Below, in pieces: positions 25,676-33,646 of a stretch of 64,000 bases of DNA. The position numbers and the translations under genes are program-made. Origin of the DNA: Pseudopedobacter sp039918235 (GTDB lineage Bacteria; Bacteroidota; Bacteroidia; Sphingobacteriales; Sphingobacteriaceae); NCBI GenBank assembly GCA_039918235.1, contig JBDSHZ010000157.1, positions 46,175 to 110,174 on the forward strand, given 5' to 3'. The notes under the pieces are model-generated. The model did not search any database, was not told where the DNA came from, and was given only the letters and a program-made list of their open reading frames with translations. Each line of letters opens with the position of its first letter. Positions within the stretch are counted from its first letter, which is position 1.

Positions 25676-27067
25676 TTATTCATTTCGTTTTAAACCAAAT
25701 TTCTCAATCTTACTGTACAAATGGCTTCTTTGTATGTCAATATCTTCTGCTGTTTTAGATACATTCCAGCTATTTTTCTCCAATTTGTATTTAATAAATT
25801 CCATTTCTGCATGATCTTTAAAATCTTGAAATTTAGAAAACTCATCAAAATTAAAACCTTTATCTGTGTTTTCAAACTGGTTAACAGGCGCATAAATACT
25901 TCCGCTTGGGTTAGAAAATGCTCTCACATCGTCCTCAGTAATTGTTTTATCACTTAAAATGATCAGACGCTCAATCACATTCCTTAATTCCCTAATATTC
26001 CCTGTCCATGGTAATGATTTTAAAGCTTCATGAGCGCCTACTGATATTTTCTTAACAGGCATTCCGTAATCGTTACAAATTTCTTCACAGAAAGTCTCTG
26101 AAAGCATGGTGATATCATCTTTTCTTTCTACTAGCGGAGCTACGTGAATATGAATCACGTTCAACCTGTGGTATAAATCCATTCTGAAGTTACCTTCATC
26201 AATCTCTTTCAGTAAATCTTTATTGGTTGCTGCAATTACCCTTACATTCACTTCTATTTCCTTTTCGCCACCAACACGGGTAATTTTACTTTCTTGTAAA
26301 GCTCTTAAAACTTTTGCTTGCGCAGATTGACTCATGTCGCCTATTTCATCTAAAAAGATGGTTCCTCCGCTCGCTTGCTCAAACTTTCCTATTCTTTGTT
26401 TGATAGCAGAAGTAAATGAACCTTTCTCGTGTCCAAATAATTCTGATTCAATTAATTCTGATGGAATAGCCGCACAATTTACTTCAATAAGAGGTCCGGA
26501 AGAACGGTTTGATTTTTCATGTAGCCATCTTGCAACTAATTCTTTACCACTTCCATTAGCACCAGTAATTAAAACACGGGCATCAGTTGGGGCAACTCTT
26601 TCAATGGTTTCTTTAACTTTTGATATAGCAGGTGATTCACCTAAAATTTCTCTGGTTTTTGATTTACTAACTTTTTGCTTTAAAACCTTAGTTTCAGTAA
26701 CTAAAGTTCCTCTATCTAAAGCATTTCTAACAGTAATTAGCAATCGGTTTAAATCTGGCGGTTTTGATATAAAATCAAAAGCTCCTTTTTTAGATGCTTC
26801 AACAGCTGTTTCTACCGTTCCATGACCAGAAATCATGATGAAAGGAAGATCAGGATGCGTTTCTAATGCAATAGTAAGGACTTCCATACCATCCATTCTG
26901 TTCATTTTTATATCGCACAATACAAGATCGTAACCAATATTTTTAATCATCTCTAATCCATCAGCGCCGTTGTCTATATCATCAACTTTGTAGTCTTCAT
27001 ACTCTAATATTTCCCTTAAGGTATTTCTGATCGCTCTTTCGTCATCAATGATTAAAATTTTCGCCAT
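25676..27067 (-). CDS. NtrC-family response regulator with variant sigma-54 loop
   Basis: A 463-residue regulator: receiver domain with phospho-acceptor Asp52 (LCDIKMNRMDG), AAA+ domain with Walker A GANGSGKE (usual GESGTGKE) and Walker B GTIFLDEIGDM, and a C-terminal Fis-type helix-turn-helix (NVSKTAEDIDIQRSHLYSKI). The loop that normally reads GAFTGA and contacts sigma-54 is GSFTSA here, with the Thr kept. It may still work with RpoN or have diverged. It is monocistronic, with no partner kinase adjacent. Compare the paralogue at 61382, which has an intact GAFTGA. Confidence 0.92.
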   Translation of the reverse strand: MAKILIIDDERAIRNTLREILEYEDYKVDDIDNGADGLEMIKNIGYDLVLCDIKMNRMDGMEVLTIALETHPDLPFIMISGHGTVETAVEASKKGAFDFISKPPDLNRLLITVRNALDRGTLVTETKVLKQKVSKSKTREILGESPAISKVKETIERVAPTDARVLITGANGSGKELVARWLHEKSNRSSGPLIEVNCAAIPSELIESELFGHEKGSFTSAIKQRIGKFEQASGGTIFLDEIGDMSQSAQAKVLRALQESKITRVGGEKEIEVNVRVIAATNKDLLKEIDEGNFRMDLYHRLNVIHIHVAPLVERKDDITMLSETFCEEICNDYGMPVKKISVGAHEALKSLPWTGNIRELRNVIERLIILSDKTITEDDVRAFSNPSGSIYAPVNQFENTDKGFNFDEFSKFQDFKDHAEMEFIKYKLEKNSWNVSKTAEDIDIQRSHLYSKIEKFGLKRNE

Positions 27068-27120
27068 AATTATTTTTAGTTTTTAGATTTAGTGTATATA
27101 AATATAGACATTTTTAAAAT

Positions 27121-27150
27121 AAAAAAAGTCCTGCGAATATTGCAGGACTT
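27121..27150 (-). terminator. Intrinsic terminator of rnpB
   Basis: A 9-bp stem of AAGTCCTGC (27142-27150, minus strand) with GCAGGACTT (27126-27134) surrounds a 7-base loop and is followed on the minus strand by a T-run. Confidence 0.9.
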
Positions 27151-27177
27151 CTAAATGCTTGTAATAATGCAAATTTA

Positions 27178-27549
27178 TAAGCCGGGTTCTGTTATCCTGA
27201 AACAATTCAGAATATCTCTATCATTTATCTTGCCATAACATCACTGTTATGATCTATCGGTCTACCCATCCAAATAGTGTAAACACAGTGGAACGAGCAG
27301 CTCCCGCGATTTGGACTTATTTGACCTTTCAACTCCTGAGGTTTACCACGATGCATGTTGCCATACAAAGTCGTGAGCTCTTACCTCACGTTTTCACCTT
27401 TTCCCCAATTACTTGAGGTAGTTTGTTTTCTGTAGCACTTTCTGTCGTCTTATTACAAAACGCCTTCCCGTTAGGAAGCAGGATGCTCTGTGTTGCCCGG
27501 ACTTTCCTCCATCCCAATATAAAATTGGAACAGCGATAGAGCCATTTGC
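27178..27549 (-). ncRNA. rnpB: RNase P RNA (class A)
   Basis: On the minus strand the conserved 5' element GAGGAAAGTCCGGGC and the 3' closing ACAGAACCCGGCTTA are present, with GTGCTACAGAAA, GGTAAACC and GGTAGACCGATAGAT-type core segments between them. The first and last elements pair to make the P4-linked core of the ribozyme that matures tRNA 5' ends. The 5' end is estimated from the -7 box at 27554-27561 and the 3' end from the conserved tail. It fills most of the 537-bp gap between the NtrC-type gene and the cytochrome operon. Confidence 0.93.
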
Positions 27550-27553
27550 ACTA

Positions 27554-27561
27554 CAAAGGTA
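27554..27561 (-). promoter_or_regulatory. -7 box of rnpB
   Basis: TACCTTTG on the minus strand is a perfect TAnnTTTG element just upstream of the predicted RNA start. Confidence 0.6.
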
Positions 27562-27604
27562 AGGATCTATCTTATTAATCCTATCTAATTAAACATCTTC
27601 ATAA

Positions 27605-28030
27605 TCACTTGCAATCATTCACATTCTTTTCCACTTCAGTTAAATCATAAATGCCTTGCTGGTTGCCGAATGAATTGGTGACATAGGTCAGAACTTTAGC
27701 TAAATCAATAGCGGCTAAATGTTTCTCAGCGGGCATCACTCCTTCAAAATCTTTTCCGTTGATTACTATGGAATCATTTAAACCATAAACAATGTAACAA
27801 GCCAGCATTTTTCTGTTTTTAAGCAAATAAGTGCTGTCCGTTAAAGGTGGAATCAGTGCTGCTAATCCCTTCCCATCATCCATATGACAATTTTCACAGT
27901 GCACTTTGTATAAAGCTAAACCATCAGAATAATAACGTTGATACTTAATGTTATTCTCATTAACACAAGCACTCATTATTGAACCAGTCACCACAGTAAG
28001 AAAAAGAATGAAAACAATAGATTTTCGCAT
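27605..28030 (-). CDS. Monohaem c-type cytochrome lipoprotein
   Basis: A 141-residue exported protein with a lipobox near residues 18-22 (IMSAC) and a single haem-binding CENCH (Cys45, Cys48, His49). A later PAEKHLAAID may supply the axial Met region but no clear Met ligand is fixed. It is the last gene of the six-gene unit beginning at 31995, overlapping SCO by 1 bp. It is probably an outer-face or periplasmic electron carrier working with the SCO protein and the MauG-type enzyme. Confidence 0.87.
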   Translation of the reverse strand: MRKSIVFILFLTVVTGSIMSACVNENNIKYQRYYSDGLALYKVHCENCHMDDGKGLAALIPPLTDSTYLLKNRKMLACYIVYGLNDSIVINGKDFEGVMPAEKHLAAIDLAKVLTYVTNSFGNQQGIYDLTEVEKNVNDCK

Positions 28031-28680
28031 TATTTTTCAGATTTATACTCGCTCAAAAGGATGTCCATATCTTTACTTAATTGTTCTACCTGAGTTTTAT
28101 CTGTACCGTCATATGCTCCTCTGATTCTTTTTTGCTTATCTACCAAAATCAGATAACCAGAATGTTCGTAACCTCCTGGAATAGAATCATTCTCTTTAGT
28201 ATAAGACATGTAGCCATCTTTAGCTAAGTTATAAGTTGAATCTCTGCTTCCTAAAAGAAAACTCCACTGACTACCTTTTACACCTAATTTTGTAGCATAT
28301 TTTTTTAGGGTAGGAATGGTGTCATACTTCTGATCTATGGTATAGGAAATCAATCTCACTTCTGAATTTCCTTTATACTTTTCATAAATAGTAAGCATGT
28401 TTTTGCTCATGATTGGACAAATAGAAGGGCAGGAGGTGAAAAAGAAATCTGCAATGTAAATGCTGTTGCTTAAGGAATCGTTGTTGATCATCACACTATC
28501 CTGATTCATGAAATTAAAATCCGGAATGGTTTGATATACAGTATCAACAACTGTTTTGCCATCAACCATTTTCTCAACGGGCTCTCTATTTCCTAAAATA
28601 GGGAGTTTTTTTGGAGTTGAGTCACAAGAGCTGATTAAGAAATAGAGCGCAATGCCGGTTGATAAAATTAAGCGTTTCAT
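28030..28680 (-). CDS. SCO1/SenC-family copper chaperone lipoprotein
   Basis: A 216-residue lipoprotein (lipobox FLISSC, Cys19) with a thioredoxin-like fold. The copper motif CPSIC has Cys84 and Cys88, and a later GYEHSGYLILVD gives the third ligand, His. SCO proteins deliver copper to the CuA site of cytochrome oxidase or act as thiol-disulfide factors. Its stop overlaps the cytochrome start (TAATG). The MbnP and MauG homologues upstream suggest a copper-related operon. Confidence 0.92.
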   Translation of the reverse strand: MKRLILSTGIALYFLISSCDSTPKKLPILGNREPVEKMVDGKTVVDTVYQTIPDFNFMNQDSVMINNDSLSNSIYIADFFFTSCPSICPIMSKNMLTIYEKYKGNSEVRLISYTIDQKYDTIPTLKKYATKLGVKGSQWSFLLGSRDSTYNLAKDGYMSYTKENDSIPGGYEHSGYLILVDKQKRIRGAYDGTDKTQVEQLSKDMDILLSEYKSEK

Positions 28681-28683
28681 AAG

Positions 28684-29136
28684 TTATTTATATTGAATTA
28701 GTATAGCACCACTAGTAGAAAGTGATTTTTTGAATAATGTTTTAACAGAATCTATTTTAACTTTCTCATCTTTTAAATAAGACATGATCTCATCTTGACT
28801 TTTACCTGTATAATCAGGATTAAAGTTATTCATCCAGGCCATCATGGCATCGTCTGCTTTGGTTAAACCTAAATTAGTGACTTGTATTTTTTGCTGTAGC
28901 TGGGCGGTATCCAAAGAAGCGTTTTTCATCTTTAAGCTATCCATATTAATAGATAAGGTGTTTAATTCCTTTTTGTTTTCCATCAATTTCCCCATTTCCA
29001 TCATCAGTTCGTCGTGAACTTTCATCACTTCTTCCTGTAATTGTTTCTGTTCGGCTTTTTTATCCTTACAGCTGTACAGGAATAAGGTGAAAATTCCAAA
29101 AAATATAATTCCTCTTTTAATGTTAATTAATTGCAT
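28684..29136 (-). CDS. Hypothetical coiled-coil lipoprotein
   Basis: A 150-residue protein with an N-terminal signal and lipobox (FLYSC, Cys at about 23). The rest is strongly charged and helical (KAEQKQLQEEVMKVHDELMM and MDSLKMKNASLDTAQLQQK), so a coiled coil is likely. I do not recognise a family. Its start lies within the end of the beta-barrel gene (14-bp overlap), and SCO follows after 3 bp, so it belongs to the cytochrome/copper operon; Met- and Lys-rich stretches are compatible with metal handling, but this is only a guess. Confidence 0.72.
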   Translation of the reverse strand: MQLINIKRGIIFFGIFTLFLYSCKDKKAEQKQLQEEVMKVHDELMMEMGKLMENKKELNTLSINMDSLKMKNASLDTAQLQQKIQVTNLGLTKADDAMMAWMNNFNPDYTGKSQDEIMSYLKDEKVKIDSVKTLFKKSLSTSGAILIQYK

Positions 29137-30100
29137 AATAAAGTTGTTTTAAATTATAAGTAACCCCTAATGTTAATCTTCCGCTACTACGGGGATGATC
29201 TGTTTTTGCTGTCCAGGCATTAGTCTGAAAACTTGTATTGATTCCTATATTTTTTACAAATATATCTAATCCTGCGCCAGCCATTAAATTATTTGTTTCA
29301 TGTTCTCCTGTTAGCTTACCTTGGTATTTTTCTCCTTTGGTAAATTCATAACTAGTTTGCACAGAAGGGATAATTTTTACGTTCTTATTGATATCTATTT
29401 TTCTAAAAACACTTAAAAACGAGGTAGTACTATTCGCAATTGATTCTTGATCAGCATTTTGACCGTTAAATTTATAAGTACTATTGATACTTGCACCCCA
29501 GTTTTTCACACCAATGATATAGTTTGCGTAAACAAAACCATCTGTACTTCCTGTACCAGGCTGAAAAGGATTGGAATAGGTCAAACCTTGATCACTTTTA
29601 ACTTGGTTATTTGCCGTAGGTATTTTAATTCCTGCTCCAGTAATCAACCTTTGATTGATGGTTTTTTGATCTAGTTTTCTGAGCAAATGATAACCGGCAT
29701 AAAAAGTCATATCGCCTAAGCCAGAAATGGTGGTGCTTTGATTATTATATTTCTCGCTATTATTAAGGTATGGAATAATGGCATTGATTTCTAAACGTTT
29801 CTGAATAAAGTAACGTCCTCGCAATTCCGTTGTCCGATATACTTCATAATCTCCTAGTAAACCATTATGATTTCCGGGTGGATTATCGGTTTGATTTTTT
29901 TGAGGAAAATAGGAACTTCCGCTAGGGGAAAACTGTTGATTTTGACCAAAATAACCATTATAAGAACGATAACGATAAAAGACACCGAAACTACTCACGT
30001 TATCATAAGGCGTAATACCCATAAAACAGCCGCAGATATCACAAGCAAATGTGGAGCTGCTAATGAGCATAAATAAGATGACTGATATTTTATTCTTCAC
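29123..30100 (-). CDS. Predicted outer membrane beta-barrel protein with CDICGC motif
   Basis: A 325-residue exported protein. After a signal peptide (about 1-19) the mature end begins CDICGCFMG, three cysteines in CX2CXC spacing, then alternating aromatic/polar strands typical of a beta-barrel (for example YFIQKRLEINAIIPYLN and FVYANYIIGVKNWGASINSTY). The final strands end in an aromatic-rich pattern. The start codon is GTG and overlaps the peroxidase gene by 11 bp. It may be a transport channel, with the Cys-rich end binding metal, but neither is shown. Confidence 0.72.
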   Translation of the reverse strand: MKNKISVILFMLISSSTFACDICGCFMGITPYDNVSSFGVFYRYRSYNGYFGQNQQFSPSGSSYFPQKNQTDNPPGNHNGLLGDYEVYRTTELRGRYFIQKRLEINAIIPYLNNSEKYNNQSTTISGLGDMTFYAGYHLLRKLDQKTINQRLITGAGIKIPTANNQVKSDQGLTYSNPFQPGTGSTDGFVYANYIIGVKNWGASINSTYKFNGQNADQESIANSTTSFLSVFRKIDINKNVKIIPSVQTSYEFTKGEKYQGKLTGEHETNNLMAGAGLDIFVKNIGINTSFQTNAWTAKTDHPRSSGRLTLGVTYNLKQLYYAIN

Positions 30101-31103
30101 TGAATATTGGATTTTTTAAAAATGTATGATCTGTTAAAGTTTTCAAAAAGGCGATGATGTCTGCTTTATTGATATCTGTTAAAGCTAAATCTTGCTTTAA
30201 AATGGGATCCAGATTTTTGTTGGCTTTGATGTCTTTTTGATAATGATCTAAAACCTGCTCTAATGTTTTAAAACGGCCATCATGCATATAAGGACGGCTG
30301 ACCTCTATATTTCTTAATGTTGGGACTTTAAATTTGCCATCATCAGTTGCTAAATCAGATATTTTCCCCCTGCCAGTGTCTTCAGAAATTAAGTCTAAAC
30401 CATTGTTTCTAAAACTATTATCAGAAAATAAAGGTTCTTTATGGCAACTGGCACATTTGGCAACAAAAAGCTGATAACCTCTTTGTTCCTGATCTGTAAA
30501 CTGAGATTTCCCGGCTTTCACTTTATCATATTTGCTATCTGCAGAAACCATCATTCCTTGAAACTGCGCTAAAGCCCTAAACATTTTTTGAGAGGTAATT
30601 TCTTCACTATCAAAAGCTTTTTGAAAGGCCTGCTGATATTTGGGTTCTGATTTTAGATAAGCTAATATTTTATTCAAATCATTGGCCATTTCGCAAGGAT
30701 CTGTCATGGCGTTAAAAGGAACGAGTTCTAAATTGGTAACGCCACCATCTAAAAAGAAATTATCCTTATAGGTGAGGTTAAATAAAGCCGGAGCATTTCG
30801 TTTACCAAAACAATTATCAACACCATGGCTGGTTGCATGGTCTAAATTCGCAAAACCTGCAAATTGTTGGTGGCAATCTCCACAAGAAACCGTTCCATCT
30901 TTAGAAAGCCCCTGATCGTAAAAAAGCATTTTACCTAAATCAAAACCTTTTTGTGTGGGTTGGTTATCTTTAAAGGTATAAACAGATTGTGGAAATCCAT
31001 CAGGAATTTCTATGGATAACAATTTATTTAAGTCCTTATCCTTTGCACAAGAAATCAAGAAAACTATACAACCTACAATAAATAATGTGGTTATCTTTTT
31101 CAT
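30090..31103 (-). CDS. Di-haem cytochrome c peroxidase/MauG-family lipoprotein
   Basis: A 337-residue lipoprotein (lipobox FLISC, Cys19). Two haem motifs are CGDCH (74-78) and CASCH (217-221); a DPILKQDLALT region and TLRNIEVSRPYMHDGRF follow, as in the cytochrome c peroxidase/MauG superfamily. Members reduce peroxide or oxidise residues on partner proteins. Its gene follows an MbnP-family gene, and MbnH, the known MbnP-modifying partner, is of this family, so a MbnH-like role is plausible. The C-terminus is normal. Confidence 0.92.
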   Translation of the reverse strand: MKKITTLFIVGCIVFLISCAKDKDLNKLLSIEIPDGFPQSVYTFKDNQPTQKGFDLGKMLFYDQGLSKDGTVSCGDCHQQFAGFANLDHATSHGVDNCFGKRNAPALFNLTYKDNFFLDGGVTNLELVPFNAMTDPCEMANDLNKILAYLKSEPKYQQAFQKAFDSEEITSQKMFRALAQFQGMMVSADSKYDKVKAGKSQFTDQEQRGYQLFVAKCASCHKEPLFSDNSFRNNGLDLISEDTGRGKISDLATDDGKFKVPTLRNIEVSRPYMHDGRFKTLEQVLDHYQKDIKANKNLDPILKQDLALTDINKADIIAFLKTLTDHTFLKNPIFSEE

Positions 31104-31124
31104 TTTGAAATTTTCGAATTAATG

Positions 31125-31158
31125 AAAACCAGTGTTAATTGAATTTAACACTGGTTTT
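31125..31158 (-). terminator. Hairpin between the MbnP and MauG genes
   Basis: A perfect 14-bp stem pairs AAAACCAGTGTTAA (31125-31138) with TTAACACTGGTTTT (31145-31158). On the minus strand only a short TTTT follows the stem, so it may be a weak terminator or a processing/attenuation hairpin inside the operon. Confidence 0.55.
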
Positions 31159-31161
31159 ATT

Positions 31162-31231
31162 GCGTTAGGGATGGAAGCGACAGCTCCCGATTTTTCATCG
31201 GGACTATAGCGGACAGCCCGTTAAAACGCCC
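31162..31231 (-). repeat. Interspersed palindromic repeat, copy 2
   Basis: Read on the minus strand, this 70-base element begins GGGCGTTTTAAC, has a central CCCGAT...ATCGGG hairpin, and ends CTAACGC, closely matching the copy at 17854-17932. It lies directly after the MbnP stop codon. Confidence 0.75.
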
Positions 31232-31242
31232 AAATAATTATT

Positions 31243-31995
31243 CTAATTATGGATATGCTCTAAAGTAAACATCCCTTGTGCATAATTATCAGCAATGATC
31301 AATGCTGGTGCACCGCCATGCATAGCGCTATACTGCGTAAAGGAAATGTTTTGTTTACCACTAAACATGGCACCAGCATCTGCTTTAAAATGTATAATTG
31401 GAGATTTATCCGTACGGATTCTTAAAGTGTTGATATCTATAGGAAAGGAAACTTTTCTGATCGCATTTACTGTTGGAGAAGCACCGCCGATGTGAAAAAG
31501 TAATTTTCCGTCTGGAGAACTTGCTGATGTACCTTCCATTTTTACAAATACATAACCAGATTTCCAAGACCAGAACATGGCTTTTTCAGGAGCTAATACA
31601 CCTGCTTGTGCACCAGTGAAATTACTAACAGAATCTACCCCTATAGTGAAGCTGATTTTTGTATAATCGCCTGCAGGAATATCAATAAGTGATGGTTTAA
31701 ATGTTGAAACGTCTGATTGATCAATTAAAAAATAGCTGTTTGGTGCTTTGTAAACGCTTCCATCAGCTTTGCTCAATTCTATGTTTGACACATAATATTT
31801 GAACATATCCACCTTGAAAGATTCGCCTTTTGCAGTGGTATAGTTTTGTGTACCTAAAATTAAGGGCTGTTTTCCTACTACGTTTTCAAACTCAAAGTTT
31901 AAGGTTCCTTTTCCTGTAATTTCTGAATTGCTGTCTTTTGTACATGCGGTAAAAGTAACGGCAGCAATAGCCACCATTAATAATAATTTTTTCAT
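31243..31995 (-). CDS. MbnP-family copper-binding-type lipoprotein
   Basis: A 250-residue lipoprotein (lipobox TFTAC, Cys18) matching the MbnP domain: LNFEFENVVGKQPL, a KVDMFKYYVSNIEL strand, and the characteristic MFWSWKSGYVFVKMEG with Trp142 and Trp144. In methanotroph MbnP the partner MbnH converts a Trp to kynurenine to make a copper site; whether either Trp here is a target is not known. It is the first gene of the operon and has a MauG-type gene next to it. Confidence 0.88.
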   Translation of the reverse strand: MKKLLLMVAIAAVTFTACTKDSNSEITGKGTLNFEFENVVGKQPLILGTQNYTTAKGESFKVDMFKYYVSNIELSKADGSVYKAPNSYFLIDQSDVSTFKPSLIDIPAGDYTKISFTIGVDSVSNFTGAQAGVLAPEKAMFWSWKSGYVFVKMEGTSASSPDGKLLFHIGGASPTVNAIRKVSFPIDINTLRIRTDKSPIIHFKADAGAMFSGKQNISFTQYSAMHGGAPALIIADNYAQGMFTLEHIHN

Positions 31996-32064
31996 TTTAT
32001 TTTTATGATTTGATTTTAAAATTAAGAATTCAGCTATAGAAAATAGCTGTTAAGTATTTAAAAA

Positions 32065-32436
32065 TCAAACAGTTGGTGGTGGGTGATAAAATGAAGTGGT
32101 TTTTGAAAAGGAATAATTATTTGTATAATTAATTTGTTGTGATTGATGTACTACATTAAGAAAATTTATTTTAAATGAAGCAATCAGCATGATCTGTTGA
32201 GAAAGATCTTTTTGGGTTTTTCTTTCTTGGCTCTGTTGTTTTTTTTCAGCTTCGGCTATTTTGCGGGTTAAAAAGCATTTACCATTACAATTTAGTTCAG
32301 GTTTATCTTTATTAACGCATAAAACGGTAGCTATATATTCTTTATTTAATTCGTAACCAGCAAAATAAAACAACCGGGTAAAGGTTGTGCATCCCATTAG
32401 TACAATTAACAAAAAACAAGAAATGCGTTTGAACAT
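32065..32436 (-). CDS. Small Cys-containing exported or membrane protein of unknown function
   Basis: A 123-residue protein with an N-terminal hydrophobic segment (residues 1-28) that may be a signal anchor, a CVNKDKPELNCNGKCFL region with three cysteines around residues 40-54, then a Lys/Gln-rich stretch and a HPPPTV end. I know such proteins from the surroundings of metal-transport genes in Bacteroidota, but do not know a function. It lies upstream of the MbnP operon and has its own complete promoter; the 69-base spacer to MbnP suggests a possible shared transcript. Confidence 0.7.
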   Translation of the reverse strand: MFKRISCFLLIVLMGCTTFTRLFYFAGYELNKEYIATVLCVNKDKPELNCNGKCFLTRKIAEAEKKQQSQERKTQKDLSQQIMLIASFKINFLNVVHQSQQINYTNNYSFSKTTSFYHPPPTV

Positions 32437-32443
32437 CTTGATG

Positions 32444-32475
32444 CAAAGGTATATTCTCTTAGATGAAATAACAAA
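32444..32475 (-). promoter_or_regulatory. Bacteroidota-type promoter of the Cys-rich small protein and MbnP operon
   Basis: On the minus strand TTTG (32475-32472), a 20-base spacer and TACCTTTG (32451-32444) match the -33/-7 consensus. The -7 box ends seven bases before the start codon at 32436. Confidence 0.65.
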
Positions 32476-32505
32476 CTTTAAATAATTATTATGATTAATA
32501 GAAAA

Positions 32506-32958
32506 CTAAGCTGATGATCTTACAAACACGATATAATCTGTAGATGGAACAATTTCTCTCTCTGCTTTTAAAAGCTGAACAATTTGTCCGCGGTGATAAG
32601 TTCCATGATTAAATAGGTGAGTAAGAATGTCTTTTAACGATGTTTTAAAAGGTTGACCTTTTGTGTTTTGATAAGCAATTACGCTATCAAAATCAGAATT
32701 TTCCAAACTTTCCAAATAATTTAAAAGACCTTGTTGATTAGTTAACATCAGGTTATTTAATTCAGATTTTGTCTCCCAAAGAGTTACCGATTCATTTTGT
32801 TGAATACATCTGTTTAACCAAATTTTTTGAGCACTTAGTAAGTGTGAGAATAAGAGTTCGATTTTAGGGTTGATGAGTGGCTTTTCTGAAATAGATAACC
32901 AAACCTGTTGATTAGCCCAATTGTCGTATGCTAATAAATTAAGGAAATATGATTTCAT
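32506..32958 (-). CDS. DinB-family protein
   Basis: A 150-residue four-helix protein. The N-terminal LLAYDNWANQQVWLS and the ILTHLFNHGTYHRGQIVQLL block supply the His ligands of the DinB/YfiT metal site. Members include thiol-S-transferases and other metal enzymes; no function is fixed here. The start overlaps the HepT gene by 4 bp, so it may be co-transcribed with the toxin-antitoxin pair, although the connection could be accidental. Confidence 0.85.
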   Translation of the reverse strand: MKSYFLNLLAYDNWANQQVWLSISEKPLINPKIELLFSHLLSAQKIWLNRCIQQNESVTLWETKSELNNLMLTNQQGLLNYLESLENSDFDSVIAYQNTKGQPFKTSLKDILTHLFNHGTYHRGQIVQLLKAEREIVPSTDYIVFVRSSA

Positions 32959-33281
32959 ATTTCAAGCAATTTTATTTTCAGATTTGGAAGATCATTTTCT
33001 AAAATGAATTGAATTTCTGTAATGTCTATTCCAAAATAAGCATGGGTAATTATATTCCTCAATCCATAAATTTCTCTCCATGGAATATCAGGATATTGGT
33101 TTTTAATGTTTTCAGGAATACTTTTAGAAGCCTCACCAATGATTTCTAAATTTCTTAACACGGCATCATAATATATTCCTTCATCTTTTAAAGAATGTAT
33201 GCCATGAGTTTTAGTGTAATTTTCAATCTTTACTATTGAAGTTATCATATCATCAATAAATTGAATATGATTTCTCTCCAT
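32955..33281 (-). CDS. HEPN-domain toxin (HepT-like)
   Basis: A 108-residue helical protein of the DUF86/HepT family. The ribonuclease motif RX4HXY is present as RNIITHAYF near residue 76, with the usual EIIGEASKSIPE helix before it. In the HepT-MntA system the nucleotidyltransferase modifies this protein on the motif Tyr with AMP. The start lies immediately at the end of the MntA gene. Both catalytic residues are kept, so it should be active if released. Confidence 0.88.
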   Translation of the reverse strand: MERNHIQFIDDMITSIVKIENYTKTHGIHSLKDEGIYYDAVLRNLEIIGEASKSIPENIKNQYPDIPWREIYGLRNIITHAYFGIDITEIQFILENDLPNLKIKLLEI

Positions 33282-33566
33282 TTAAATAAAAATTGCTTCT
33301 TCAATGATTTTAGCTCTCATTGAAGGTCTTATTGCTTTCTCTGTCACCAAATCAACTTTTTCTTTTAAATGCATTTCTAAAAAGTGGATAAGACTTAAAA
33401 ATTTTAAACCTAAAGGTTTATTTAGCTTTATTAAAATGTCTAAATCGGAATTGATATTTCCTTCATTGCGAGCAAATGAACCAAAAAGAGCAATTTCCTG
33501 AACATTAAATTTCTCATTTAATTCAGGTTTCAATTTTCTGATTGTTTCAATCACTTGCTTATTCAT
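33282..33566 (-). CDS. MNT-type nucleotidyltransferase antitoxin (MntA-like)
   Basis: A 94-residue minimal nucleotidyltransferase. The active-site motif GSX10DXD is complete (GSFARNEGNINSDLDILI), and a third acidic residue lies in VDLVTE. Such proteins AMPylate the paired HEPN toxin. The ATG at 33566 is preferred; a TTG at 33572 would add two residues. It is the first gene of the pair and is followed directly by the HepT gene. Confidence 0.88.
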   Translation of the reverse strand: MNKQVIETIRKLKPELNEKFNVQEIALFGSFARNEGNINSDLDILIKLNKPLGLKFLSLIHFLEMHLKEKVDLVTEKAIRPSMRAKIIEEAIFI

Positions 33567-33646
33567 TCTCAAATCTAAACAACATTAACGTAATAAAAAA
33601 AACCTTTTAACACTTCTTGACAGCTTAAAATTAATTGCTCTGAGGA

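Noticed and set aside
26334..26825. A 163-codon open frame antisense to the NtrC-type gene
   Set aside because: The sense gene has all expected motifs; the antisense product has no coherent domain.
31162..31231. Reading the repeat after the MbnP gene as a plain terminator
   Set aside because: Its ends match a second copy in another spacer, so it is an interspersed repeat; the terminator-like hairpin is the separate one at 31125-31158.
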